Source: Phragmites australis (taxonomy: Eukaryota; Streptophyta; Magnoliopsida; Poales; Poaceae). Taken from it: 64,000 nucleotides of DNA. The notes under the pieces are model-generated. The model was not told the DNA's origin, ran no database searches, and saw only the letters and a list, made by a program, of their open reading frames with translations. Position numbers and translations under genes: made by a program. The stretch covers positions 3,100,001 to 3,164,000 of the forward strand of contig NC_084929.1 of NCBI RefSeq assembly GCF_958298935.1. The letters run 5' to 3'. The first letter of the stretch is position 1; each line of letters opens with the position of its first letter. Positions 1-9,698 of the stretch are shown here, piece after piece.

Positions 1-1
1 C

Positions 2-95
2 TGGTGTTTGCATAATTTACAAGTGTTCCAATGCAAATATGTGAGTGGTGGTGTTTGCGCAATACAAGTATTCCAATGCAAATATGTGAGTAACA
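2..95. repeat. 47-bp direct tandem repeat, two copies
   Basis: Two head-to-tail copies start at 2 and 49. Both contain TGGTGTTTGC near the start and TTCCAATGCAAATATGTGAG near the end. The copies differ at a few bases. The repeat lies in the intron or downstream part of the methyltransferase gene on the minus strand. No function is apparent. Confidence 0.8.
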
Positions 96-258
96 TGGCA
101 GTAAATTATGTGATTGGAAGCTACTAATTCCCATCCCCGTCCACGAAATTGAGCCATCTCACGATCCACCATCCCTCCCCTCCAAAATTGCATACCAAGC
201 AACCAAAATTTAGCTGTAATACTCAAAATCAGTATCGGATGATGAGAATCCAACCAAC

Positions 259-719
259 CTCATTGCCGAAGAGGAACGCGGTGCTCCGTCGGAACGGGTG
301 GGCCGTCACCGGCATCGCGTCGTCGGTGATCTCCACGCCGCAAATGTCACATCCCCTCTCATCCTGCACGCGAAACCGCGCGCGCGCGCGCATGCGATCC
401 ACATCAACAAACATGAAGGAAAAGGGGGGAAGAGGACTAGGGTTTAGGGTTTAAGGAGTCGGGGTCTTATTCCCAGTAACCGGCTTGCCTTGAGGTATGC
501 GCGGGCGAGGGCGAGGGAGGAGAAGTGGCGGAAGTGGAGGTGCGAGGTGGCGCCGTGGCTGCCGAAGGCGCTGACGTCGCGGCGGCCGACGACGACCACC
601 TCCGCCACGCCGAACGCCGTCAAGCTCCGCGCCAGCGTCCCCACGTTGTGCCGTTTCGCCACGTTGTGCCGTTTCGCCACCACGCTCTCCACCGCCGCCC
701 TGGTCGCTGCCGCCGCCAT
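259..719 (-). CDS. SpoU-type tRNA/rRNA 2'-O-methyltransferase, 5' part (two exons; gene continues left of window)
   Basis: Exon 1 is 719-481 and starts at an ATG followed by an Ala-rich stretch. Exon 2 is 355-259. Splicing at GT (480-479) and AG (357-356) keeps the frame and joins a SpoU N-terminal segment (motifs NVGTLAR, VVVGRRD, FGSHGATSHLHFRHF) to CDICGVEITDDAMPV and FLFGNE. This order matches the plant SpoU/TrmH-like family, alpha/beta-knot enzymes that methylate ribose 2'-OH in RNA using S-adenosylmethionine. The SAM-binding C-terminal knot is missing because the remaining exons should lie beyond base 1; a donor GT follows GNE. An exact 18-bp tandem duplication in exon 1 (about 643-678) repeats the residues AKRHNV in frame. 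Exon borders are my inference from splice signals and family similarity. Confidence 0.8.
437..454. other. Telo-box-like AGGGTTTAGGGTTTA motif in intron
   Basis: Two AGGGTTTA units (plant telomere repeat type) lie in the intron between the two methyltransferase exons. Such telo-boxes are common near plant translation-related genes. A regulatory role here is only a guess. Confidence 0.4.
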
Positions 720-1489
720 GGTTGGTCGCGCTTCGGCCGCGCCGTCACTTCGATGGGGAGCTGCCCGTGCGCATCTCACTGATATGTGGGCCCGAAGACT
801 CCGAACGACTCTGCGGTTCACCGTACACGTACTACCTCGTCATGGCACATGGCAGGTCTTAGCAGGGATTTCAGATTCCGCCACTGATTCAGTTGGCAAT
901 TTAAAGATTTGCCACCAAGTGCCAATGACATTTGGATCCTAAATATGACAACCGGGCCTAATGGGTTGGCCCATCTAGGGTAAAAAACAGCCCAGCCTGT
1001 TAGGCACGGCCCACCGGATATGATCCGGTTGCCGTGCCGTTTTGTGCCTGCCCACGAGCATGAGCGGCGGCTCACGGCACGACCCACCAGCCTTATTGTA
1101 GTATCGGGTCAGCCCACGATATGGCCGGCCTATCAGGCACGGTTGGGCCAATGAAAAATTAGAAAAAAAATCAAAAACTAACAAAAAAAAGATTATGGAA
1201 TAAAAATGGAAAGGTCTTACTCACGTAATTAATGTGCTTTATTATTATTTGGTTGCTTCATTAAAAACTTTTGTATGAAGGAAAAAAGTACAACATAGCT
1301 CTGAAATTAAAAAAAAATCAAGAAAATAGATTAAAAAAATCATGGGCACATAATTTAAATAAATATTGAGCTTTATTAATATTTTAGATGCCTCATTAAA
1401 ACCTTTCCAAGTAAAAACTCAATATGAGAAAACCCTAGAAAGGAAAAAAAAAGTATAAACCTAGCTCCGAAAATTAGATGTTTTCATCA

Positions 1490-3577
1490 ACATCTAGATA
1501 CACATTTTGGAATGATGTCTCAAGCTTTTTATTCTCTGTAGTGTGTTATACTTGTGCTTCAGCTTTTTCCTAGTTTCTGACAATGGTGAGTATTTCCACT
1601 ATCTTACTTATAAGATTTATTCTTCTCTCCTCGATTATCTTACTTTGTAGAGATTGAAGGTAGACTCTAAAGAAATTATCGATACAGGAACCGTTAGCAC
1701 ATCTCGTGCTAATAGGGAAATCACAGATAAGTTAACGTGTGTTCATGCCACCATTGCGATATGTTGAAGTCATCTTCGTCATAGCTAACGGTATTGTTGT
1801 CGATGAAAGATGCTAGCTCTCCACCTGGTGTTACAATGCCTAAAGACGATCGTGACAAAGAATTTGGACTCCTTGAAGAAGCACCAACACTTTCATCCTA
1901 TAGTTTTACCCACGTTGGTTTCTTCTTACCTATTGTGGTTGTTGGTGGAGGTCATTACAAGTAAACTCCAACGTACTTGCTTTCATATTTACTATGAACA
2001 TCAAATAATTTAGTATGAACATCTATAAAATAACTAGAATAATCATGGTCAGTAGTATTACCTAGAAGTTAGAGAATATTACTAAAAACTCAGATTTTAG
2101 CTCTGTTAAAATGAATGCAAATGTGTACAACATAGGAATTTCTTTTCAATATTTAAATAATTTAGTTTTCGTAGTAACTACACAATCTCTTAAAAGCATG
2201 TCATTTTCATAATTGTTCAAATGAGTAGCAATTTTAAGAATATGATGCACAATTAAAGAAGATGTTGGATAAAAAAAACTCATGATATAACAATGGTGGA
2301 ATCATAAAAGAGTTCTAAAAATTTAGTATCTTTTCAGCAACATATCAATTTTAGTCTGCGAGAAGTGTTTGGCTCTCATGCTGATGATAGTATGTATGAA
2401 TGAAAATAGAAAATGGGCTCTTATATGGAGTAACATTTTTTAGCATCAAATAGAGTTTCACCTTACTAGCATGTCCAAAGCATACTTACGTTTAGGCACT
2501 CCCATTGCAACACAATCATGGTTATATGCTACAATTCATTATTTAGAATTCACACAAGAGATTGCAGCACAAAAATCATTGATTTATCGCTGCGGCCTCT
2601 TTAAATTAGATTTTATTATAAGATCAATAATATGATAGGCACAACGCTGACGTAACAAGAAAAATTCAGCATATGAATTCATGAGTGAAGTGAGAATATC
2701 CATTGCTCTAGATTTCACACTAGCATTATCTAAAGTAATTGTCGATTTTTTTTACGGGACTAAAATCTTCTACTACTTGTGCTATGCGTCCTGTAATATT
2801 TTCACCAGTCTGAATGTGTTCAATCGATCGAAATCCTATTATTCACTTTTATGGTTGTCAATCATTATTCACAAAATGAGAAACTACACTAAGATAATTT
2901 TGTGTAGCCCTACCTAACTATATGTCTGAGGTCAAAGCAACAAAAAAGAACAGGTTTGCAAAAGATCTTTAAGCTTGTAACGACACTCATTATAGTACTT
3001 AAAAAGATCTCTAGTTGTTGTTTATCTAGAAATACTAGAAAACCTAGGATTATGAGCTTTCTTAATAAAACCTTCAAATACAATAGATTCACTGATGTTT
3101 AGGGGTAGATATGCTCTTGCAATGAAACGACAAAGCTCGAGCATTGTCGAGGTTGTAATACCAATGATGAATAGAATTGGTGAGGTTGTAATGCAGCATT
3201 GTTTGACTCATGCTCACTCTAGCCTTTTGTTTGCAAGTTGTAGCGTGCCTTTTCAAGTGCCCCATTCCACCTATAGACTTTGCAGATAATTCATTTTTGT
3301 GTATATTATACTTAGCATATTTTACCTTGACCTCGTCTTCTTCTCTATAGACCTTTTAAAAATCTTGTCACACTAAAGACGTAGTGGGTCTTGATCTTTT
3401 TGTGCCGGTACTTGTTGACTCATGTGCACTTGTAGGGTCTGACGATAGAGCTTCAGCTGCTGCTATTGCTGGAGTTTCACTTTCACTGTCACCCCCTCCA
3501 CTGCTATCAAAGGCTGCATAATTCCCTTCTATTTCTTGAAGAAAAAAATTATGATCAATTGATGTATCATAATCCAT
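1490..3577 (-). pseudogene. hAT transposase pseudogene (BED zinc finger, RNase-H-like core, hATC)
   Basis: Read on the minus strand across frames, the order is: acidic/Ser-rich N-terminus (3577-3370); BED-finger remnant with LSAKSIGGMGHLKRHATTC (about 3290-3190); NISESIVFEGF and the HNPRFSSISRQTTTRDL segment (about 3100-3010); DYLSVVSHFVN and IIGFRSIEH (about 2900-2810); and a C-terminal hATC dimerisation region with SQWWHEHTLTY and ISLLARDVLTVPVS (about 1800-1650). This is the grass RICESLEEPER/Daysleeper-like hAT order. Many frameshifts and stops make it non-functional, and some BED cysteines are lost. Confidence 0.85.
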
Positions 3578-3603
3578 GAATGAAACTACGATTTTTTTAA
3601 AAA

Positions 3604-3616
3604 TATATTAAGACTA
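3604..3616. repeat. Target-site duplication of the LINE, left copy
   Basis: The 13-bp sequence TATATTAAGACTA directly follows the LINE 3' tail. An identical copy lies at 7229-7241 at the LINE 5' end. Together they fix the LINE insertion. Confidence 0.9.
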
Positions 3617-3925
3617 TATTTTTTTCTTAATACGCAGGAGAGCTGCACATCATTGCATTAAGGAGGAAAAAAGAGTTTGAAATACAACACACACTAACCT
3701 AAACACACACACACCCAACCAACACTAAAAGCACACACACGCCCTTAAAAAAAGAAACGACCAACTACAAAACTGACAGCAAAACATACTCTCTGTCTAG
3801 TTGAGCTAAATCCCTAGCACCAGCTAATCCCCAAAGAACTGCTTCCTACTGGCTAAGAGCAAAACCCGCTGCACACTTCACGAAGCACCGTTAAAAACAC
3901 AATCATTTCGATGCTTCCAAAGCAA

Positions 3926-5545
3926 CTAAGCCCCAAGCATGATTAGGGAGTTCAGCCCCTTCTTTAATGGCTGGGCAACCAAATCAGAAATCTTGATCCA
4001 CCAAATACTAAACACTATGTCCTCCTGTGTTAAGGACAAGTCTGGGATACCAAATTGTTGAAACAAAGAATACCACAACTGTATAGAGAACACACAGGAG
4101 GTAAGAATATGCTGAATAGTTTCCTCTTCTTGATCACATAGCGGACACCGTTCCGGATGGGGCAAGTTTCTCCGAGCAAGCCTATCCACCGTCCAACATC
4201 TATTATGCACTGCAAGCCAAAGGAAAAACTGACACTTCCTTGGCGCGCAAGATCTCCATATCAGCTCCCAAGGCTCGAAAGAAACTGCACCTACAAAGAA
4301 GGCCTCATAAGTTGATTGTGCCGAGTAATTGCCAGAAGCTGACAGTTTCCAAAGATGCACATCCTGCACCTCAGGTTGAAGCACAACCTCAGATAGTAGG
4401 ACCCACAAATCAAGGTATTCCGATAGAGCAGCCACAGATAAACTCCTCCGAATGTCATGAGCCCAACTGTGTTCATCCAAGGCATCCCGGACAATAGGTT
4501 TGTTGGCCCGTCGCTTTGGAACAAGGGCGAACAGATGTGGTGCAAAATCAGCAATCGACTTATCATGCAGCCAATGATCTATCCAGAACAGGGTGTTACA
4601 TCCATTACCAACATTGGTAACTAATGAAACAGAGAACAAAGCCTTGACACTAGTATGCACCGAAACTAAGAATATTGCCCAAGGTTTATCCAGCTGCGTT
4701 TTCTTTAACCACAACCATCTCATCCTTACTACCCAACCAAGAGACTTTAAATCATGTATGCCAAGATCTCCAAGTTCCTTAGGACGGCAAACTTTGGGCC
4801 ACGCAATCAGACAATGTCCTCCATTGGCCTCTTTTCTTCCTCTCCATAAAAATCGCGAATTTTATCAATCGCTTTGAGAGCCCAAGGTGGAAGATCAATG
4901 GCAATGGCAAGATAAACAATCATCGAAGTGAGGACGACCTTAACCTGCACAAGCCTACCTACCCTTGTCATGAGATCAGCCTTCCATCCAGGAAACTGAT
5001 CAGCAACACGATCAACAATTGGCTGCACTTGTGTCTTTGATAACTTCTTGATGGATAGAGGTAAACCGAGGTACTTGGAAGGAAAATCCTTAATTACACA
5101 TGGCATATACTGCTGGATCAACAAGATATCATCCGGAGCATATTGAATTGGAGTAACACTGCTCTTTTGAATATTTTGTTTTTAGTCCTGATGCAGCATC
5201 GAAGAGATGTAAAATATCCAAGATCAACTCCAAATCCGACTGCACCGGCCGCAAAAATAACACCACATCGTCGGCATAAAAGGAAACACAGTGAAGATGT
5301 GGTCTGTTGGATAGAGGCTGCAAAAGTCCTTTGTTGCAAGCCTTTAGGATGAGGCTGTTTAGTACGTCCATAACAATGATAAAGAGCAATGGAGATAGAG
5401 GATCTCCCTGCCGTAAACCACGTTGATGCTGAATTTCCTCTCCAGGCACCCCATTAAGAAGGACTTCAGTAGAAGCTGGGGTTAACAACCCTCCAATTAA
5501 TCTCCATCAAGAAGTACCAAAACCAAGGTGACACAACACTTTGAA
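3926..5545 (-). pseudogene. LINE ORF2 remnant: reverse transcriptase C-terminal half and zf-RVT domain
   Basis: From about 5545 downwards the minus strand encodes LCHLGFGTSW, then RGLRQGDPLSPLLFI (RT block), then FYADDVVLF (the YADD catalytic motif). It continues through KYLGLPLS to the zf-RVT domain with CAPRKCQFFLWLA and CPLCDQEEETIQHIL, stopping at 3926. Frameshifts occur around 5120-5130 and 4810-4720. The apurinic endonuclease and first RT blocks are absent. The protein would have copied LINE RNA into DNA. Confidence 0.9.
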
Positions 5546-5547
5546 TG

Positions 5548-6345
5548 TACGAGATGTAACCTAGAGAGGAGGGGGGTGAATAGGCGTTTCCTGAAATTTA
5601 AAAACTTCACAGCGGATTAAAACGTCCGGATACTCCGGGTAAATATGGAGACTCCGGGTTATACAGACCCGGATACTCTGGTCTAGTCAGGAAATTTGAA
5701 AAACTAAGAACTTTTAAGCAAACCTAATTTAGTCTATGAGTTACCACATGTTTTAATAGATGTCTAAAGACCTATTGATCAACAACTTGCAACTAAAAAC
5801 TCACAAGCAAGTAGATCGGGGCAAATCACCCAAAATCAACTAGAATAAGAAAGTGCACAAAAAGTAAAGGAGACAAGAACTTGTATCTCGAAGTTCAGCC
5901 ACTCCACAAAGAAGTGCATACGTCTCCATTGAGGAGTTCACAAAGAGCCAGATCTCTTTCAACCCTTTCCTCACCTAAGTGACCACCAAGATCAAGCTAG
6001 GGTTGCTTACTCAAATTATTGAGGTAATACAAACTTCCCGGGGCACTTCACAAGCTTGGGTGCTCTCCGTGCGACGCCTAACCATCTAGGAGCTCAAGGC
6101 TCCAAGAGTAAAGAACGCGGATCGACAGCTTGACGATGAACTCAAGTATTCAAGATTGGATTTAAGCTCACTAGCTCTTTAGTATCACTTTCCCAACCCT
6201 ACTCTCCAAATCTTCAAAGAATTAAGGCTTTAGAGGAGTTAGGAGGGCTATTGAATGGCTATAAATGAGTTTGTTCATGAGTTGTTCAGCAACAAATGAA
6301 GGAGGGGTGAGGGGATATTTATACCCTCCCCCTCAAAAACTAGCC
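5548..6345 (-). mobile_element. LTR fragment of a copia/Sirevirus-like retrotransposon inside the LINE
   Basis: On the minus strand the segment runs from a TATAAATA-bearing promoter area (about 6318-6326), through an A/T-rich leader, to a 3' end with ATCCGGGTC words and CGCCTATTCACCCCCCTC. That 3' end is typical of grass LTRs just before the primer-binding site. No coding sequence, second LTR or target duplication is seen. It replaces LINE sequence rather than simply interrupting it. Confidence 0.55.
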
Positions 6346-6349
6346 GTTA

Positions 6350-7191
6350 TTGAGAGTTAGTCCCCAAGTCACCCGTAGCTGAAGCACCGCCAGCTGAGAT
6401 TGCGAAAGACTGTGAGGCCAAGCTGGAAGAAGACGATGAAGAAGCGTGCAGCGAGAGTCGACTCCAGACATACCTCGGAGGCACAAACGTCGAAGGCGAA
6501 ACAGACATGGACGTCGGCGCACGAACACACTCGAAGGCACGATGTTTGAGATACTTGCAGCAGAAACAACGGGTGCTTTGTCAACACTGCGCCACACGAT
6601 GACTCTGAGAAAAACAGTTGAAACATTTCCCACGAAGATCGACGGGGACGGGGTTACGAGGGCAACAAGGCTGGCGTAGGCGATTACAACGAGCATGCCG
6701 GCCCACCACAAACTTCCAGTCCTCTGCGCCAGGAGAGGACGACGGGATAGAGGAACATGTCACACCAGGAAGGGTGGCGTACACTGGATAGGGGGTAAGA
6801 CCCAGCTGCCGAGGCACCCAACAAAGAGAGACATGATGAGTACGGGACTTGTCACCATCGATTGCATAGGACCGGGAAGCTTAGCCTCCACCGGACGCAA
6901 GCAAGGTGAAATGGGTAACCCCGCCGCAGAAGGAACCAACACCAACACCATGTCGCAATAGGAGGGTCGAGCAGAGGACGTCCGCCCAGAGCCCATGTCG
7001 CCAGAAGCGGAGAGACCACCGGATCCAGGAGAGTCGTCTCGCCAGCAAACCTCCTTCGACCGTCCCACGGGGCGGAAAGGTTGCACCGTCGAAGACCGCG
7101 GGGAAGCCGGTGCCTTGGAGGTTTGGGAAGCCGGTCTTGGAGAGGACGCGGCGTAAGAGGTGGCTGTCGGGTCCGGAGTGGGAGCTAGCAT
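6350..7191 (-). pseudogene. LINE ORF1 remnant (gag-like, CCHC zinc knuckle)
   Basis: The minus-strand ATG at 7191-7189 opens a Pro/Ser-rich N-terminus. Frameshifts follow near 6800 and 6600. The zinc knuckle reads GKCFNCFSQSHRVAQC (C-x2-C-x4-H-x4-C; about 6640-6581) and a second, less perfect CFRC follows. A poly-Ser segment lies near 6430. Position and order relative to ORF2 match plant L1-type LINEs, in which ORF1 binds LINE RNA. At least two frameshifts break it. Confidence 0.75.
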
Positions 7192-7228
7192 GGGCTGATG
7201 AAGGTGGGAGGCGCTGGGAAGGGAGGGG

Positions 7229-7241
7229 TATATTAAGACTA
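7229..7241. repeat. Target-site duplication of the LINE, right copy
   Basis: Identical to 3604-3616 (TATATTAAGACTA) and adjacent to the LINE 5' end. Confidence 0.9.
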
Positions 7242-7525
7242 GATCAATAAAGAAAGAATAGATCAATAAAGAAACATTAAGACTAGAGAAATTAGAATAT
7301 TAAGAATAGAAAAATAAATATATTTAAAACAATGAACTTAGATGGAAAGTTTGTAGTTCTGTATCTCGATTTCTTCAATCAAACTGGAAGCCGAATCATG
7401 AATTTTTGGCAATAATTACAATAATTTTTTTCCAAATTATCACAACTTTGCAAGCACTTGAGAGAAGAATGAGAGGAACACGTTAAGAGAGCTAGCAAGA
7501 TTTTTGGTGTAGAATAGGGGGCGTT

Positions 7526-7534
7526 CTATTTATA
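7526..7534 (-). promoter_or_regulatory. TATA box of the hAT element
   Basis: TATAAATAG on the minus strand is followed by a 5' leader containing CTTGCTAGCTCTC and TTCTCTCAAGTGCTTGC. It lies between the GC-rich terminal region and the transposase, as expected for a grass hAT promoter. Confidence 0.5.
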
Positions 7535-7915
7535 GGCAAAGTTTGGTGATTTTTTTCCCGTATTTTCATAGCTCAAACGGTAAAAAAAATGACTATATTT
7601 TCAAAAAAATAATAACTATATTTTCAAAATAAACAGGCTAAATAGGCACAGTCCTGGCTGGGCTGATCGTATCGTTTGTTGGCCAGTGTGCCAATTGTGC
7701 CTCGTGGGCCGATCGTGCCTCCCTACACCAGATCGTACCTGTTGGGCCGATCATGCTTGGCGGGTTGTGCCGGGCCGTACCATGCTGGTTTGTCGTGCCC
7801 AGTGGCAGTTCAAGCATGGCCTGAATCTTTGTGCCGGTCCGTCTTAGCCCGTTCCTAATCGTGTCGTCCTGTGCCTGTGTTGTGCTTAGTGATGGACCGT
7901 GGGCCGTGAAATGAC

Positions 7916-9690
7916 TGTTACCAGAATTTCATAAGAATTTTATGAAAAATAGTTTAATCCTTCTAGTAAGTAGTAACTGATAAATTTTTCCGTACTATAG
8001 GTCTAAACATGCACTCAGGTAGTCTGATTCATGAGTGCGCTTACTACTGTTGCCAAATCCAAGAGGGGGGGATCCAAGCCTAGCACTGTCACGGCTGTAG
8101 CCCTAGCATGAGGACCGAAAGCCCATTAAATTTCTATTAAAAACGTTAGAAATTTTTTAGATAGATAGAAAACTCAATCTAGGTTTGGCGCATTTCTTTT
8201 TTTCAAAAGAATGGAACCAGTGATGCCGATATTATTATAGAAGAAGAGAGTTGACTCTATTTATAAAGTAAACTAGACCCAAAAACCTTAACAACTACTT
8301 GATTGATTTAGGCCACCCGGCAAAAAACCCAACAACATGAGCGGCCCGATAAACAAAAAGCAAACAACACTACGCTCCGAAAACTACACATGAGGAGTCC
8401 GCAAATGGGTCATCTTTGCCAAACTCATCGTACGTTGCAACCAAACAGCTCCGACTTCCCGAAATAGGCCTCAGCCTCCGTCTTGATGTCCTCGTGTTCC
8501 TGTCCACAACCACCACATGTCATCGTTGCCAAGCGCGTGGAATGCCCTGACACTGTAGCTCCGATTCCATCGTAGCCCACCCGTGGACAGAAACATGCAG
8601 CACCAAAAGAGCAGAGGCCTCGCCAATAACTTTCCCCTTTAAAGGTCCGAAGTGTTCGCAACAATTGCCGAAGTAGGGTCATGCCGTGACTAAGGCATCG
8701 GCTATCAGAACATAGTGTGGGATCCTTCAAAACGACACCTCCAGAGAGGATACGACGCCCGAAGGTTTAGCACATTTCTAGTTCCACCCATAAACCCCGA
8801 CCATGATAATCATTTAGGACATTCTAATTGTAATATCATGTAGCATTGAAACGCCCAGAAAGAAAACCCAATCTAGGGTTTGGCGTATTTCTGGCTCCAT
8901 CCATAAACCCTAACCATGATAATCCCTTGGGACATTCCAATTGTAATATCATACAACATTGAAACGATCCATAAAAAGGTTGACACCAACTTAGTACCAC
9001 CACGCTTTTTCACTTTCGAGCTGAGTTCTCCGCTGACTCTGGTTAGGTTTTATCTTTGACCTACCCCAACTTGCTTGAACAAAATATCATTGTTATTGAA
9101 GTGATTTCTCCACTGAATTAGTTCCATCTGAACACCGATGCATTGTAGACTGAAACTACCCAGGGATGAGCAAGCTACAAGTTCGGACGGAGTAGCACAC
9201 TATCCAATCTACAATGTTCAGGTTTTGTCAAGTTTGTTTTTTTTTTAAAGCTAGGTTTTGTCATGTTTCAGAAAAAAATGTTCAAGTTTTGTCATGTTTA
9301 AATAAAAATTGTTAGGTTTTGTATTAGGCCTCATCCACATCCCCTACAAACTGCAGCTCACTCCAGTATGGATTAAGTAGCAAAGATAACTTAACATGGT
9401 ACACCATCCAATTGCAGACTAGGATAGAGCAACCACCGCCATCACACAGATACTTTCGCTTCATAGGATGTATTTGCCTGCGGAGAAGGGTTAGTGTGCA
9501 ACAAAACCAAGCATACAGGAGAAGTGGTATTTCCATATAACCAACCCACTATCCATTATCCGGCGATATGACGTTCTGCGATGTATTATTGTCAATGTTT
9601 AACCACTCATGCAACCCATTATTCTCTCCAGTCTCCATCAATTCAAGCAGACCAATTGAAGGGAACCAAAAGAAAAAATGAAATGGTATA
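7916..9690. other. Intergenic region without a recognised gene
   Basis: This stretch lies downstream of the RING gene. The segment at about 8240-8760 is moderately GC-rich and splits two related sequences, so it may be an inserted element. A minus-strand open frame at 8730-8425 matches nothing I know. Around 9230-9320 there are imperfect repeats of AGGTTTTGTCATGTTT. I see no other signal. Confidence 0.4.
8765..8965. repeat. Imperfect tandem duplication, unit about 115 bp
   Basis: The stretches at about 8765-8858 and 8882-8965 both run through CATAAACCC, CCATGATAATC, GGACATTC, AATTGTAATATCAT and CATTGAAACG. A third partial match (AATCTAGGTTTGGCGCATTTC) lies near 8175-8195. Non-coding. Confidence 0.75.
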
Positions 9691-9698
9691 TGTGAACT

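Larger units (their letters stand above)
3617..7228 (-). mobile_element. Non-LTR retrotransposon (LINE), minus strand, inserted in the hAT leader
   Basis: A short A-rich tail (T-run on the plus strand near 3620) and the characteristic 3' end GCAGCTCTCCTGCGTATT lie at the left. ORF2 and ORF1 remnants follow to the right, and a 13-bp target duplication flanks the whole. The 5' end is C/T-rich just upstream of the ORF1 ATG at 7191. The middle, which should hold the end of ORF1 and the endonuclease and early reverse transcriptase part of ORF2, is replaced by an LTR-like segment at about 5548-6345. The element is not active. Confidence 0.88.
945..7915 (-). mobile_element. Decayed hAT element carrying a nested LINE
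   Basis: A hAT-type transposase pseudogene on the minus strand (3577-1490) is flanked by GC-rich subterminal segments rich in GGGCC, GGCACGG and GTGCC words at about 945-1150 and 7630-7915. Such motifs are typical of grass hAT ends. A minus-strand TATA box (7526-7534) and AT-rich leader (about 7525-7242) belong to the element. The leader is interrupted by a LINE. After removing it the leader runs straight into the transposase start near 3577. Exact terminal inverted repeats and an 8-bp duplication could not be fixed, so the outer borders are approximate. Confidence 0.7.

Noticed and set aside
437..454. Interstitial telomere
   Set aside because: Only two repeat units; best seen as a telo-box.
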